Below, one piece after another: positions 35,521-45,156 of a DNA stretch of 64,000 bases. The position numbers and the translations under genes were made by a program. Origin of the DNA: Agrobacterium tumefaciens (GTDB lineage Bacteria > Pseudomonadota > Alphaproteobacteria > Rhizobiales > Rhizobiaceae); assembly GCF_013337285.1 (NCBI RefSeq), contig NZ_SUPW01000006.1, forward strand, positions 124,001 to 188,000, given 5' to 3'. The notes beneath the pieces are model-generated. The model did no database searches. It saw only the letters and a program-made list of their open reading frames with translations, and was not told the origin of the DNA. How positions within the stretch are numbered: the first letter of the stretch is position 1; each line of letters begins with the position of its first letter.

Positions 35521-36432
35521 ATGAAAATGAAATCCAGGCTTCTGATGGCGACAGCCGCAATTGCAATGATGGCCGCTCCGGCGCTGGCGCAGGAAAAGCT
35601 GAAGATCGGCATGACCTTCCAGGAGCTTAACAACCCCTATTTCGTGTCGATGCAGGAAGCGCTGAAGGAAGCCGCAGCAAGCATCGGCGCTGACGTCGTC
35701 GTGACCGATGCCGGCCACGATGTGGCAAAGCAGATTTCTGACGTTGAAGATATGCTTCAGCAGAAGATCGACATTCTGCTCCTGAACCCGACGGACAGCG
35801 CCGGTATCGAAGCCGCCGTGCATGCTGCCAAGGCTGCCGGCGTGATTGTCGTTGCTGTCGACGCCAACGCAAACGGCCCGGTCGACACCTTCGTCGGCTC
35901 GAAGAACCGTGACGCGGGCTACAAGTCGTGCAAGCATCTCGGTGACGCGCTCGGCGGCAAGGGTGAAGTCGCGATCCTCGACGGTATCCCGGTCGTGCCG
36001 ATCCTGCAGCGCGTTGAAGGTTGCAAGGCGGCTCTCGCCGAATTCGCCGACATCAAACTGGTCGATACGCAGAACGGCCGTCAGGACCGCTCGGTCGCTC
36101 TCGGCGTCGTTGAAAACATGATCCAGTCGCGTCCGAACCTCGCCGGTATCTTCTCGGTGAATGACGGCGGTGCGATGGGTGCACTCGCTGCTATTCAGGG
36201 TTCCGGCAAGGACATCAAGCTGACCTCGGTCGACGGTGCTCCGGAAGCTGTGAAGGCGATTGCCGACGGTGGCCCTTTCATCGAAACCACCGCGCAGTTC
36301 CCGCGTGACCAGGTGCGTGTCGGCCTTGCCATGGCGCTTGCCCAGAAGTGGGGCGCTCGCGTCGTGCCGAAGGAAGTCCCGATCGACGTCATGGTCGTCG
36401 ACAGCAAAAACGCCGGCGAGTTCAGCTGGTAA
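35521..36432 (+). CDS. Periplasmic sugar/polyol-binding protein (RbsB-like)
   Basis: A 303-residue ribose-type binding protein. ATG at 35521 (MKMKSRLLMATAAIAMMAAPALAQEK) follows GGGAGGAATAGTAAG; the signal peptide ends after ALA. The mature protein starts KLKIGMTFQELNNPYFVSMQEALKEAA, the PBP1-type fold used by ribose, allose and polyol binders, with ligand-contact regions LLLNPTDSAGIEAAV and VDANANGP. With the downstream kinase and dehydrogenases, the ligand is probably a pentitol such as ribitol. A stem-loop after the gene probably raises its relative expression. Confidence 0.92.
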   Translation: MKMKSRLLMATAAIAMMAAPALAQEKLKIGMTFQELNNPYFVSMQEALKEAAASIGADVVVTDAGHDVAKQISDVEDMLQQKIDILLLNPTDSAGIEAAVHAAKAAGVIVVAVDANANGPVDTFVGSKNRDAGYKSCKHLGDALGGKGEVAILDGIPVVPILQRVEGCKAALAEFADIKLVDTQNGRQDRSVALGVVENMIQSRPNLAGIFSVNDGGAMGALAAIQGSGKDIKLTSVDGAPEAVKAIADGGPFIETTAQFPRDQVRVGLAMALAQKWGARVVPKEVPIDVMVVDSKNAGEFSW

Positions 36433-36446
36433 GAACTCCTCCCAGG

Positions 36447-36475
36447 CCCCGTCCCCATCTAGTATGGGGGCGGGG
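36447..36475 (+). terminator. Intercistronic stem-loop after the RbsB-like gene
   Basis: A 12-bp stem (CCCCGTCCCCAT / ATGGGGGCGGGG, one G-U pair) with a 5-base loop lies between the binding-protein and ATPase genes. It ends 18 bp before the ATPase ribosome site. There is no T-run, so partial termination or 3'-end protection is more likely than full termination. Confidence 0.65.
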
Positions 36476-36503
36476 TTAAATCCCGACCATTGAGGAGGGT
36501 GAA

Positions 36504-38006
36504 ATGCTGGAACTGAATGGAATAAGAAAAAGCTTTGGCAAGATCGAAGTCCTGCGCGGCGTCGACCTGCAAGCGCGCGCCGGCGAGGTGCATGCGCTTC
36601 TGGGCGAAAACGGTGCTGGCAAGTCGACTTTGATGAAGATCCTGTGCGGCATTTTGCAGCCCTCGGAAGGAACGATCCGCATTGACGGCAAGGATCGCCG
36701 CTTCGCCAATTATGACGAGGCGATTGCCGCTGGCGTCGGCATCGTGTTTCAGGAGTTCAGCCTGATCCCCTATCTCAATGCCGTTGAAAACATGTTTCTT
36801 GCCCGCGAAATTCGCGGGCCGCTGCGCCTTTTGAACAAGGGCGCCATGCGCAAGCGCGCGGCTGAGATCATGAGCCGTCTGGCCGTAGATGTTCCGCTCG
36901 ACGTGCCGGTGCATCGCCTGTCCGTCGCGCAGCAGCAATTTGTCGAAATCGCCAAGGCATTGTCGCTGGATGCCCGCATTCTCGTGCTCGACGAGCCGAC
37001 CGCAACGCTCACCCCGTCCGAGACCGAACACCTGTTCAAGGTCATGCGGGAGTTGCGGCGTCAGGGCGTGGCGATCATCTTCATTTCGCATCATCTTGAG
37101 GAAATATTCGAGATCTGCGACCGCATCACTGTTCTGCGTGATGGTGAACTGATCGGTTCCTGCCTGACTTCGGAGGTCGACAATGACCGTCTGGTGGAGA
37201 TGATGGTCGGCAGGCGCATCGAATCCAGCTTCCCGCCAAAGCCGCAGCTCGATCCTTCCGCCGCAAAGGTGATCGAAGTGGAAGAGCTGCAATTGAAAAA
37301 GGGCGGCCCCGTCTCGCGCTTTGCGCTGCGGAAAGGTGAAATACTCGGCTTTGCCGGGCTTGTCGGCTCGGGCCGCACGGAAACGGTTCTCGCCATGCTG
37401 GGCGCGCATTCCGCCTCGCGCCGAAAGATCAAGGTCGATGGCGTGGACACGCGTTTTTCCGGGCCTGATGAAGCGCTGATGCGCGGCATCGGCTTGCTTC
37501 CGGAAAGCCGCAAGGAGGAGGGGCTGATCACCAGTTTCTCCATCCTGCAGAATATTTCGCTCAACAATTATCGCAAATACCGCAAGGCCCACTGGTTCCT
37601 CGATCTCAAAAAGGAACTGGAGTACACGACAAAGGCCATGGCGCAGGTGCAGGTCAAGGCGCAGGGGCCTTACGCCCGCGTCGGCACGCTATCGGGCGGC
37701 AATCAGCAGAAGATCGTTATCGCCCGCTGGCTGAACCATGACATGCGCGTGCTGATCTTCGACGAGCCGACACGTGGCATCGATGTCGGCGCGAAGGCGG
37801 AAATCTACTCGCTGATGCGCGAATTCGCGGCCAAGGGCTATTCGATCATCATGATCTCCTCGGAGCTGCCGGAAGTGATCGGCATGTCCGACAGGGTCTG
37901 CGTCTTCCGTTCCGGCGGCATCGTCGCCACGGTCGAAGGCGACGACATCAATTCAGAAACAATAATGACAAACGCCACCACCGGGAGAGTTGAACATGTC
38001 GCTTGA
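36504..38006 (+). CDS. Ribose-type sugar ABC ATPase with two ATP-binding domains (RbsA-like)
   Basis: A 500-residue duplicated ATPase. The first domain (about 1-240) has Walker [10 protein letters not shown], signature variant [15 protein letters not shown] and [14 protein letters not shown]. The second (about 250-495) has the degenerate nucleotide site GLVGSGRTE, signature [15 protein letters not shown] and [13 protein letters not shown]. This arrangement and length are standard for RbsA/MglA/XylG proteins. The start follows GAGGAGGGTGAA. Its end overlaps the permease gene by 11 bp. It powers uptake of the ligand of the RbsB-like protein. Confidence 0.95.
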   Translation: MLELNGIRKSFGKIEVLRGVDLQARAGEVHALLGENGAGKSTLMKILCGILQPSEGTIRIDGKDRRFANYDEAIAAGVGIVFQEFSLIPYLNAVENMFLAREIRGPLRLLNKGAMRKRAAEIMSRLAVDVPLDVPVHRLSVAQQQFVEIAKALSLDARILVLDEPTATLTPSETEHLFKVMRELRRQGVAIIFISHHLEEIFEICDRITVLRDGELIGSCLTSEVDNDRLVEMMVGRRIESSFPPKPQLDPSAAKVIEVEELQLKKGGPVSRFALRKGEILGFAGLVGSGRTETVLAMLGAHSASRRKIKVDGVDTRFSGPDEALMRGIGLLPESRKEEGLITSFSILQNISLNNYRKYRKAHWFLDLKKELEYTTKAMAQVQVKAQGPYARVGTLSGGNQQKIVIARWLNHDMRVLIFDEPTRGIDVGAKAEIYSLMREFAAKGYSIIMISSELPEVIGMSDRVCVFRSGGIVATVEGDDINSETIMTNATTGRVEHVA

Positions 38007-38973
38007 TGCAAACACCGGCGTTGCCGCGAAAACGGGCGGTTTCAGTCTCAGCTCCATGCTGCGTTCGCCGCTCGCCCTGCCTCTGGCGGGCCTGATTGTC
38101 GTCTCCATCCTGATGGGGCTTGCGAGCGACAATTTCTTCAGCGTCAACAACATCATGAACGTGCTGCGGCAGGTCTCCGTCGTCGGCATTCTCGCTGTCG
38201 GCATGACCTTCGTCATCCTCACCGGCGGCATCGATCTGTCGGTCGGTGCGGTCATGGCGCTTGTCGGCACATTGTCGGCCGGCCTGATGGTGAATACCGG
38301 CCTGTCGCCCGCGGTTGCCCTGCCGGCTGGCCTCTTTATCGGTCTGGGCATCGGTATCTTCAACGGGGCGCTTGTCGCCTGGGGTAGGATGCCCGCCATC
38401 ATCGTCACGCTCGCCACCATGGGCATGGCGCGTGGCCTTGGTCTGATCTATTCCGGCGGTTATCCGGTCAGCGGCATTCCGAGCTGGATTTCCTGGTTCG
38501 GCGTGGGCCGCATCGGCATCGTTCCGGTGCCTGTCATCATCATGGTGGTGATTTATGCCGTGGCCTGGGTGCTGTTGCAGCGCACCGCCTTCGGCCGCCA
38601 CGTCTATGCGCTTGGTGGCAACGAGTTGGCGGCCCGTCTTTCGGGCGTGAAGACCCGGCGCGTCAAACTTGCCGTCTATGGCATTTCAGGTGTCACGGCA
38701 GCTTTTGCCGCGCTTATCCTCACCGGCCGCCTGATGAGCGGTCAGCCCAACGCCGGTGTCGGTTTTGAGCTTGATGCCATCGCGGCTGTCGTTCTCGGCG
38801 GCACGGCGATTGCCGGGGGCAGGGGGCTTATTCTCGGTACGCTCATCGGTGCGGTGCTGCTGGGCATCCTCAATAACGGCCTCAACCTCATGGGCATCAA
38901 CCCCTATCTGCAGGATGTCATCAAGGGCGGCATCATCCTGCTGGCCATCTATATCGGACGCGAATGGCGCTGA
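37996..38973 (+). CDS. Ribose-type sugar ABC permease (RbsC-like)
   Basis: A 325-residue inner-membrane permease. ATG at 37996 ([18 protein letters not shown]) is preferred over an in-frame TTG two codons upstream; GGGAGA precedes it. About nine to ten hydrophobic segments are visible. Family motifs include [20 protein letters not shown] near residues 70-90 and [28 protein letters not shown] near 205-230. It overlaps the ATPase gene and ends 39 bp before the ribitol dehydrogenase gene. Confidence 0.95.
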   Translation: MSLDANTGVAAKTGGFSLSSMLRSPLALPLAGLIVVSILMGLASDNFFSVNNIMNVLRQVSVVGILAVGMTFVILTGGIDLSVGAVMALVGTLSAGLMVNTGLSPAVALPAGLFIGLGIGIFNGALVAWGRMPAIIVTLATMGMARGLGLIYSGGYPVSGIPSWISWFGVGRIGIVPVPVIIMVVIYAVAWVLLQRTAFGRHVYALGGNELAARLSGVKTRRVKLAVYGISGVTAAFAALILTGRLMSGQPNAGVGFELDAIAAVVLGGTAIAGGRGLILGTLIGAVLLGILNNGLNLMGINPYLQDVIKGGIILLAIYIGREWR

Positions 38974-39012
38974 GCCGGCCCGAAAACATCTTCATAAACG
39001 CAGGAGAATTAA

Positions 39013-39744
39013 ATGTCTGAATCGCTGCAAGGCAAGATCGCAGTCATCACCGGTGCCGCATCCGGCATCGGGCTTGCAACCACAGAAGCGCTGCTGGAAC
39101 AGGGCGCAACCGTGGTCATGGTCGACTGGAACGAGAAAGCCTTGAAAGATCTGGCCGCCAAGCTCGGCGAGCGCGCCATTCCGCAGGTTACCAACCTCTT
39201 GGATGCCGACAGCTGCAACGCCATGGTTCCCGAAATCCTGGAGAAGGTCGATCATATCGACATTCTCTATTGCAATGCCGGCACCTATATCGGCGGTGAG
39301 CTGACCGAAACGACGCCTGAAGCCATCGACAAGATGCTGAACCTCAACGTCAACGCGGTCATGAAGAATGTTCAGGCCGTCGTGCCGCATATGTCGGCGC
39401 GCAAGACGGGTGATATCATCGTCACCTGCTCGATCGCCGGCCATTTCCCGACCTATTGGGAGCCGGTCTATTCGGGCTCGAAATGGGCGATCACCAGCTT
39501 CGTTCAGGGCATGCGCCGCCAGATGATCCCGCACGGCGTGCGCGTTGCGCAGGTCTCTCCTGGTCCGGTCGTCTCCGCACTGCTGGCGGACTGGCCGGAG
39601 GAAAACCTCCGCAAAGCCAAGGAATCGGGTAGCCTTATCGACGCGAGCGAAGTGGCCGATGCGGTTATCTACATGCTGACGCGCAAGCGCACCGTCACCA
39701 TCCGCGACATGCTGGTTCTCCCGACCAACTTCGACCGCGTTTAA
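39013..39744 (+). CDS. Ribitol 2-dehydrogenase (SDR family)
   Basis: A 243-residue SDR starting MSESLQGKIAVITGAASGIGLATTEALLEQG after AGGAGAATTAA. It aligns by eye with Klebsiella ribitol dehydrogenase: shared LDI/IDILYCNAGTYIGG, the WEPVYSGSKWA catalytic Tyr/Lys region, GVRVAQVSPGPVVSALLADWPEE and the C-terminal VTIRDMLVLPTN. Few SDRs share this C-terminal part, so the call is fairly specific. It would oxidise ribitol to D-ribulose with NAD. The next gene encodes a kinase of the D-ribulose type, completing the route. Confidence 0.87.
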   Translation: MSESLQGKIAVITGAASGIGLATTEALLEQGATVVMVDWNEKALKDLAAKLGERAIPQVTNLLDADSCNAMVPEILEKVDHIDILYCNAGTYIGGELTETTPEAIDKMLNLNVNAVMKNVQAVVPHMSARKTGDIIVTCSIAGHFPTYWEPVYSGSKWAITSFVQGMRRQMIPHGVRVAQVSPGPVVSALLADWPEENLRKAKESGSLIDASEVADAVIYMLTRKRTVTIRDMLVLPTNFDRV

Positions 39745-39834
39745 AAATGTCTGGGGCGGCTGGGGAAATCGGAACCGGTCCAGCCGCTCCATATCGTTCA
39801 AGCACCGGATGATCCGCTCCGAGGAGTATCGCAA

Positions 39835-41445
39835 ATGGCTTCCTACCTTGTTGGCGTCGATGTCGGGACAGGCTCGGCGCGGGCCGGTGTCTTCGATGTC
39901 GCAGGCAAGCTTCTCGCTACCGCCAAACGCCCGATCGGCATGCATCGCGAGGATGGCGGCATTGCCGAACAGTCGAGCGGTGAGGTGTGGCAGGCGGTTT
40001 GTGATAGCGTTCGCGAAAGCGTTTCGCGCGCCGGTATCGATCCGGCCGAGGTCGCCGGCATCGGTTTTGATGCCACCTGCTCGCTCGTTGTTCGCGGGCC
40101 TGATGATGAGACCCTGCCAGTCGGCGCTGCCGATCATCCTGAACGTGATATCATTGTCTGGATGGACCACCGCGCCGTCGAACAGGCGGAGCGCATCAAC
40201 GCCGGCGAACATGCCGTCCTGAAATATGTTGGCGGCCGCATTTCCCCGGAAATGCAGACGCCCAAGCTGCTGTGGCTCAGCGAAAACAGGCCGGATATCT
40301 ATGCGCGCGCCGAGCATTTCTTCGACCTGACGGATTTTCTGACATGGAAGGCTTCCGGCGCGCTTGATCGTTCCGCCTGCACGGTCACCTGCAAATGGAC
40401 CTATCTGGCTCATGAAAACCGCTGGGATGCGGAGTATTTCAACCACATCGGGCTTGGCGATCTAGCCGAGCAGGGCTTCCGCCGCATCGGTGAAAGCGTC
40501 GTCCATCCCGGTACAGCGTTGGGCGCGGGCCTGACCGAAGATGCGGCAAAGGCCATGGGGCTGGTTGCAGGCACCGCCGTTGCCGCAGGCCTGATCGATG
40601 CCCATGCCGGTGGCGTCGGCACGGTGGCTGCCGGCGGTGATGCATCGCGATGCCTTGGTTATGTCTTTGGCACGTCCTCCTGCACCATGACCACTACTGC
40701 CGAACCCGCCTTCGTGCCGGGTGTCTGGGGTCCCTATTATTCCGCCATGGTTCCCGGCGCATGGCTCAACGAAGGCGGCCAGTCTGCCGCCGGTGCGGCC
40801 ATCGATTATCTGGTGCAATTGCACCCGGCCTTTGCCGAGGCGAAGGCGCTTGCGGACAAGGAAGGCAAAGCCTTGCCGGTATGGCTTGCCGACCGCGCTC
40901 TCAGCCTTGCCGCATCCGCTTCCGCCGCAGCTGAGATTGCCGAAGATTTTCATGTGGTGCCGGAGTTTCTGGGTAACCGCGCTCCCTTTGCCGATCCGCA
41001 TGCCCGCGCAGTCATTGCCGGTTATGGCATGGAGACCGGTGTGGATTCCCTCGTCGCGCTGTACGTCGCGGGGCTTCTCGGCCTCGGTTACGGGCTTCGC
41101 CAGATCATCGAAACGCAGGCCCGCAACGGCGCGCCGGTGGAAACCATCAGCGTCAGCGGCGGGGCAGGCGCTCATCCGCTTGCCCGGCAATTGCTGGCGG
41201 ACGCGACGGGGCTGCCTGTCGAACTGACCGAATGCGAAGAGCCGGTGCTTCTGGGGTCGGCCATGCTGGGTGCCGTTGCTGCGGAAACCTATCCGGATCT
41301 TATGGCGGCAATGCCCGCCATGTCGCGGATCGCCAGCTGTGCTTCGCCAGATCCTGCTTTTCAAAAGGTTCATCAGTGGCGTTACGACGCGTTTCTGGCG
41401 CTCCAGAATGCGGCGCGCGCCATTCGCTCAGCCAGCCATTCCTGA
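39835..41445 (+). CDS. FGGY-family D-ribulokinase (TCSLV motif)
   Basis: A 536-residue FGGY kinase starting MASYLVGVDVGTGSARAGVFD after GAGGAGTATCGCAA. The phosphate-1 loop is DVGTGSARAG (about 9-18). Residues 81-85 are TCSLV, the motif reported to mark D-ribulokinases of the FGGY/YDR109C branch. Later landmarks are FGTSSCTMT (about 280) and ISVSGGAGAHPLARQLLADATG (about 435-460) of the C-terminal domain. It should convert D-ribulose to D-ribulose 5-phosphate for the pentose phosphate pathway, using the product of the upstream dehydrogenase. Confidence 0.9.
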   Translation: MASYLVGVDVGTGSARAGVFDVAGKLLATAKRPIGMHREDGGIAEQSSGEVWQAVCDSVRESVSRAGIDPAEVAGIGFDATCSLVVRGPDDETLPVGAADHPERDIIVWMDHRAVEQAERINAGEHAVLKYVGGRISPEMQTPKLLWLSENRPDIYARAEHFFDLTDFLTWKASGALDRSACTVTCKWTYLAHENRWDAEYFNHIGLGDLAEQGFRRIGESVVHPGTALGAGLTEDAAKAMGLVAGTAVAAGLIDAHAGGVGTVAAGGDASRCLGYVFGTSSCTMTTTAEPAFVPGVWGPYYSAMVPGAWLNEGGQSAAGAAIDYLVQLHPAFAEAKALADKEGKALPVWLADRALSLAASASAAAEIAEDFHVVPEFLGNRAPFADPHARAVIAGYGMETGVDSLVALYVAGLLGLGYGLRQIIETQARNGAPVETISVSGGAGAHPLARQLLADATGLPVELTECEEPVLLGSAMLGAVAAETYPDLMAAMPAMSRIASCASPDPAFQKVHQWRYDAFLALQNAARAIRSASHS

Positions 41446-41502
41446 AGCGCGTCAAAAGCTTAGATCATCTGGCCCTATTGGCCGCAAAATAACGAGGGTT
41501 CC

Positions 41503-42228
41503 ATGCAGTTTTCCGGAAAGTCCGTCATCATCACCGGCGCAGGCAAAGGCATCGGCCGCGCCTGTGCGCAGCTGATGGCCGCACGCGGTGCGGAAGTGGT
41601 GGCGATCAGCCGCACGCAGTCCGATCTCGATAGCCTGAAAAGCGAAATTGGCGGCCGTTCGATCCGTGTCGATCTTGCCGACGTCGCTGCCACCCGTGCT
41701 GCCATGGCCGAAGCTGGTCCGTGCGATTTCCTGATCAACAGCGCCGGCATCAACGTGCTGGAAAGCGTGCTAGACATGAGCGATGCCGGCTATGAGGCCG
41801 TGCTGGGCATCAACCTGCGCGCCGCTCTCGTCACCTGCCAGGAATTTGCCCGCGCTCGTGTCGCGCAGGGTGGCGGTGGCGCCATCGTCAACATCACGTC
41901 CATCGCCGGCCATCGCGGTTTTCAGGATCATCTTTGCTATGCGGCGTCGAAGGCCGGGCTTGAAGGCGCAACCCGTGTTCTCGCCAAGGAGCTTGGCGCG
42001 CACGGTATCCGCGTTAACGCCGTTGCCCCGACGATCACGCTCACCGAACTGGCGGCGGAAGCCTGGAACGATCCCGTGAAGAGCCAGCCGATGATGGTTC
42101 GCCATCCGCTTAACCGTTTTGCCGAAGCCGAAGAGGTGGCGCAGAGCATCTCGCTGCTGCTCTCTGATGACAGCAAGATGATTTCCGGGGCCGTGTTGCC
42201 TGTGGATGGCGGTTTCCTCGCCGTTTGA
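41503..42228 (+). CDS. SDR similar to dicarbonyl/L-xylulose reductase (xylitol-forming type)
   Basis: A 241-residue SDR. Cofactor site IITGAGKGIGRA (about 9-20), NSAGIN (about 80), catalytic Ser in NITSIAGHRG (about 130) and YAASK (about 146-150). The segment TITLTELAAEAWNDPVKSQPMMVRHPLNRFAE and the ending GAVLPVDGGFLAV resemble DCXR-type L-xylulose reductases, which interconvert L-xylulose and xylitol. It closes the pentitol operon, 57 bp after the kinase. It could widen the substrate range to xylitol or L-arabitol; that is inference. Confidence 0.8.
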   Translation: MQFSGKSVIITGAGKGIGRACAQLMAARGAEVVAISRTQSDLDSLKSEIGGRSIRVDLADVAATRAAMAEAGPCDFLINSAGINVLESVLDMSDAGYEAVLGINLRAALVTCQEFARARVAQGGGGAIVNITSIAGHRGFQDHLCYAASKAGLEGATRVLAKELGAHGIRVNAVAPTITLTELAAEAWNDPVKSQPMMVRHPLNRFAEAEEVAQSISLLLSDDSKMISGAVLPVDGGFLAV

Positions 42229-42292
42229 CGTTTGGCAAACAGGCTCGGAGAATAATGAGCGGATGCGCAAGCGCGCCCGAAGGTTAAGAGAA

Positions 42293-42313
42293 CGCCCGGC
42301 AAACCGCCGGGCG
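42293..42313. terminator. Bidirectional terminator between convergent genes
   Basis: A perfect 8-bp GC-rich stem CGCCCGGC / GCCGGGCG with a 5-base loop lies between the pentitol operon on the plus strand and the PRC-barrel gene on the minus strand. The flanks are AGAGAA and ATCTAGATT. It can serve both directions; the T-runs are weak. Confidence 0.65.
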
Positions 42314-42321
42314 CATCTAGA

Positions 42322-42618
42322 TTAATGACGATGCTCGGGCATGTCCTTCAACTGGTCCTTCGTCCATGAAGTAACCGCGTGGACATCGCCGTCCTCATCC
42401 CGCATGAAATCGAGATCGCTGAGCGGCACGGCGACAGGCTTTGCGCCGATGCCGAGAAAACCACCGACATCGATGATCGCTGTGCTGCCGGCTCCAACGC
42501 CGTGCACGTGGTCAACCTTGCCGACCTTATGGTCATCCGCACCATAAACGGTCGCTCCTTCGAGCACCGAAGGCGTGAGTTCCGTTTCAACCAGACGTAC
42601 GTGATTGGTGTGATCCAT
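42322..42618 (-). CDS. PRC-barrel / DUF2171-type small protein
   Basis: A 98-residue protein. ATG at 42616-42618 (MDHTNHVRLVETELTPSVLEGATVYGADDHKVGKVDHVHG) follows an excellent AGGAGG. The pattern ATVYGADDHKVGKVDHV then STAIIDVGGFLGIGAKPVAVPLSDL is that of PRC-barrel stress-type proteins (DUF2171) common in rhizobia. It is often found near envelope or stress genes. No enzyme role is expected; partner unknown. The following about 230 bp to 42850 hold no gene I can support. Confidence 0.85.
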   Translation of the reverse strand: MDHTNHVRLVETELTPSVLEGATVYGADDHKVGKVDHVHGVGAGSTAIIDVGGFLGIGAKPVAVPLSDLDFMRDEDGDVHAVTSWTKDQLKDMPEHRH

Positions 42619-42849
42619 TGTTCTTCCTCCTGTCTTGGTTTGCAGAAAACAAACTCCCGCATCGCAAAACTGTTCCATCCAATTTTGCGGCTGGTGGAGA
42701 CGGGTTATTTCTCATCGGTGCATTGTTGGGTCCCGGGCGGATGCCCGTCAGAAGAACTGGAGGAACAGGCAGCCCTTCTGTGGGAGGCGCTTGGTCCTCC
42801 TCCCCCGGTCGACCGAAAAAGGACGGCTATTTGCCTCTACCCCGTCCGG

Positions 42850-44826
42850 TCAACTTGCGGTGGCAGGTCGTGACTTTCCTGCATTGTTGCGGGTCGCTGC
42901 GCGGCGTCCAGAAAGAAATTCATCGACATCCTCTTCTCGCAGCGGCGGCGCATAAACATAGCCCTGCACCAGAGTCGCACCGAGGCCTTCAAGGGCTGCA
43001 AGCTCTCCTGATGTTTCGACCCCTTCCACCACACATTCCAGTCCCATATCCCGGCTGAGGGTGAGAAGGGATTTCACGATCTTGTAGCTCGCCGGCTTTT
43101 CGTGCAGGTCGGTCACGAAACTGCGGTCGATCTTGATTTTGGTAAGAGGCAGGGCATGCAGCCGCGTCAGGCTGGAATAACCCGTGCCAAAATCATCCAG
43201 CGAAATCCCGCAGCCGAGACGCCGCAACAGTTCGACTGACTGTCTGACCTGTTCGAAATCATGCGCAAAGGCCGTCTCGGTAATTTCAAGGTCAAGACGG
43301 CGTGCGTCGAAGCCGCTGTTTTCGATGATGCCGATCAGGGATAGCACGCCTTCGCAGGAATTGAGATCATGGGCCGAGAGGTTGAAGGACAGCCTGAGAG
43401 AAGGCTCCCACTTCGAGGCGGAAGCCAGGGCCATCCTGAGAAGCGGCCGCGTCAGTGAACTGACGATTCCGGCCCGCTCGGCGATGGAGAAGAATTGGGC
43501 GGGTGGCACATGCCCGAGGATCGGGCTATGCCAGCGCGCCAGCGCCTCAAAACCGTCGGTTTCTCCATCGCGTATATCCACGATTGGCTGGAACACGACT
43601 GAAAGCTCGTTTTCCATATCGCGCTGCTTGAGCAGATGTTCGATGCGGGCTTCGATATTAATCTGCTTTTCGTGTTCCGCGTCGAACAGGACGGCATCGC
43701 CGCGCCGGGTCTTCTTGGCATGATAAAGGGCATAGTCCGCCCTGTCGAAAAGCTGTTCCAGCGTGGAGGCGAGATTTGGAAAGACGGCTATCCCCATCGA
43801 GGCGGAAACATGCACCGTTCCCTCCGGCATATGGTAGGGCGCTCTCAACTGCTCTGAAATTGCGTTGGCATTGGCAACGAGCTGCGCATCATCAGGTATG
43901 ATCGGAGCAACGATGGCAAATTCGTCGCCGCCCAGCCGGAACGCCTTGCTGGCTTTCAGACTGGCGGTAAGGCGTTTGCTGACATTGACCAGCAGTCTGT
44001 CGCCCACGGAGTGTCCATAGAGGTCGTTGACCGGCTTGAAGCCGTCGAGATCGATGACGCCTAACGCCAGCCGTGTTCCTGCGGCGCTGGCCTTTTCCAG
44101 CTCGACTTCCAGATGGGAAAAAAAAGCGCGGCGATTGGGCAGCTCGGTCAGGCTGTCCATATTGGCGAGCAGCAGGTTCTCGTTGCTCAGCGCTTCCGTA
44201 CGCTGCTGCGAGACGACCATACGCTCGAAATTGCGGTAGTTGGTCAACAGGATGGACATCATGCCGGCGCAGACCAGCAGAACATTGATGGCGATGGCGA
44301 TGAATGTCGGTTGCCGTGATGCCAGAAAGAAGACGATGAATGCGCCGTTGACGATGAGGGTGACAATGAAGGCGGCAGAGCGCACATACATCAGACAGAA
44401 GATGCAGGAAATCACGGTGATTGCCATGTAGAAGGCAACGTGAGACTGCATATAAGCGTCACCGTAAGGCACCAGCAAAAAAGACCAGAGCGTGAATGCC
44501 ATGGCGATGCCGACCGCCAGGCGGTTTGTGCGCTGGAGTGCGGCATGGGCCATTTTCGGCTTCGGATCGATGCCGCGCGTCTTCCACCAGAATGCGACCC
44601 TGAGGGTGCAGCCAAGGGTGAAAAGAGTGGGAACTCCAATGGTGAGCCAAAACGGCGCCAGTTGCATGTGCGTAATGGCAAGCGCCCATGTACTTGAAAG
44701 CAGTATGAAATACATCATCGGCATCTGCCGTGTGAAGGCGCGATACTGTGCTTTCAGCAAGTCCGGATTATCAGATCGAACAGACATGAAATTTTGAAAT
44801 TTTTGTTTGGCAGTTAGTATTTTCAT
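42850..44826 (-). CDS. Membrane GGDEF-EAL protein (c-di-GMP synthesis and hydrolysis)
   Basis: A 658-residue inner-membrane protein. Six or more hydrophobic segments span about residues 35-195 (MASE-like sensor). A GGDEF domain follows (about 220-380) with an intact RLGGDEF active site. The EAL domain (about 400-640) has intact FEALARW, NLSAHDL, ETAFAHD, DDFGTGYSSL, KIDRSF and VEGVET motifs. Both catalytic sites look functional, so it could make or break c-di-GMP depending on signal. The start MKILTAKQKFQNF is used; an internal Met14 is possible. It is a single-gene unit, divergent from the phosphatase operon at 45157 with 330 bp between. Confidence 0.93.
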   Translation of the reverse strand: MKILTAKQKFQNFMSVRSDNPDLLKAQYRAFTRQMPMMYFILLSSTWALAITHMQLAPFWLTIGVPTLFTLGCTLRVAFWWKTRGIDPKPKMAHAALQRTNRLAVGIAMAFTLWSFLLVPYGDAYMQSHVAFYMAITVISCIFCLMYVRSAAFIVTLIVNGAFIVFFLASRQPTFIAIAINVLLVCAGMMSILLTNYRNFERMVVSQQRTEALSNENLLLANMDSLTELPNRRAFFSHLEVELEKASAAGTRLALGVIDLDGFKPVNDLYGHSVGDRLLVNVSKRLTASLKASKAFRLGGDEFAIVAPIIPDDAQLVANANAISEQLRAPYHMPEGTVHVSASMGIAVFPNLASTLEQLFDRADYALYHAKKTRRGDAVLFDAEHEKQINIEARIEHLLKQRDMENELSVVFQPIVDIRDGETDGFEALARWHSPILGHVPPAQFFSIAERAGIVSSLTRPLLRMALASASKWEPSLRLSFNLSAHDLNSCEGVLSLIGIIENSGFDARRLDLEITETAFAHDFEQVRQSVELLRRLGCGISLDDFGTGYSSLTRLHALPLTKIKIDRSFVTDLHEKPASYKIVKSLLTLSRDMGLECVVEGVETSGELAALEGLGATLVQGYVYAPPLREEDVDEFLSGRRAATRNNAGKSRPATAS

Positions 44827-45100
44827 TGGCCGCTCATCAAGTAGAGAACGGCGTTCATAACATAAATACAGTTACATCATTGAAAATACACAGGGTTAAT
44901 CGATGGAGAACCATATCAACCTCGAGATGTGTACAATTGTCTGTCGCAACACATCATTTGCATTGATCAAAGTGCGCTGCTACGTCTTGAGTGATCCAAA
45001 ACAAGCGTTTAATTCAGCGCCAACAATTGCGATGGCCGTCCTGCACGGGCGGGATTGGCCGTGTCCGATCCGCCACAATCAATTCCTCCAAAAATCGTGC

Positions 45101-45141
45101 TTGAAAACACTGAACACGTGTGCAATATGAACACGCGTTCA
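45101..45141 (+). promoter_or_regulatory. Promoter with two LacI-type operator copies ahead of phosphatase operon 1
   Basis: TTGAAA at 45101-45106 and AATATG at 45124-45129 are spaced by 17 bp, a plausible -35/-10 pair. TGAACACGTGTGCA (45111-45124) fills the spacer. TGAACACGCGTTCA (45128-45141) covers the -10 and start region. Both are near-dyads with a central CG, as LacI-family operators have. A third copy lies at 51298, beside the lacI-type gene. The rest of the 330-bp gap (44827-45100) shows nothing clear. Confidence 0.62.
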
Positions 45142-45156
45142 CTCTAGAGGAAATGG

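Noticed and set aside
38992-40446. 484-residue minus-strand frame across ribitol dehydrogenase and kinase genes
   Set aside because: Spans two well-supported genes on the other strand and shows no domain.
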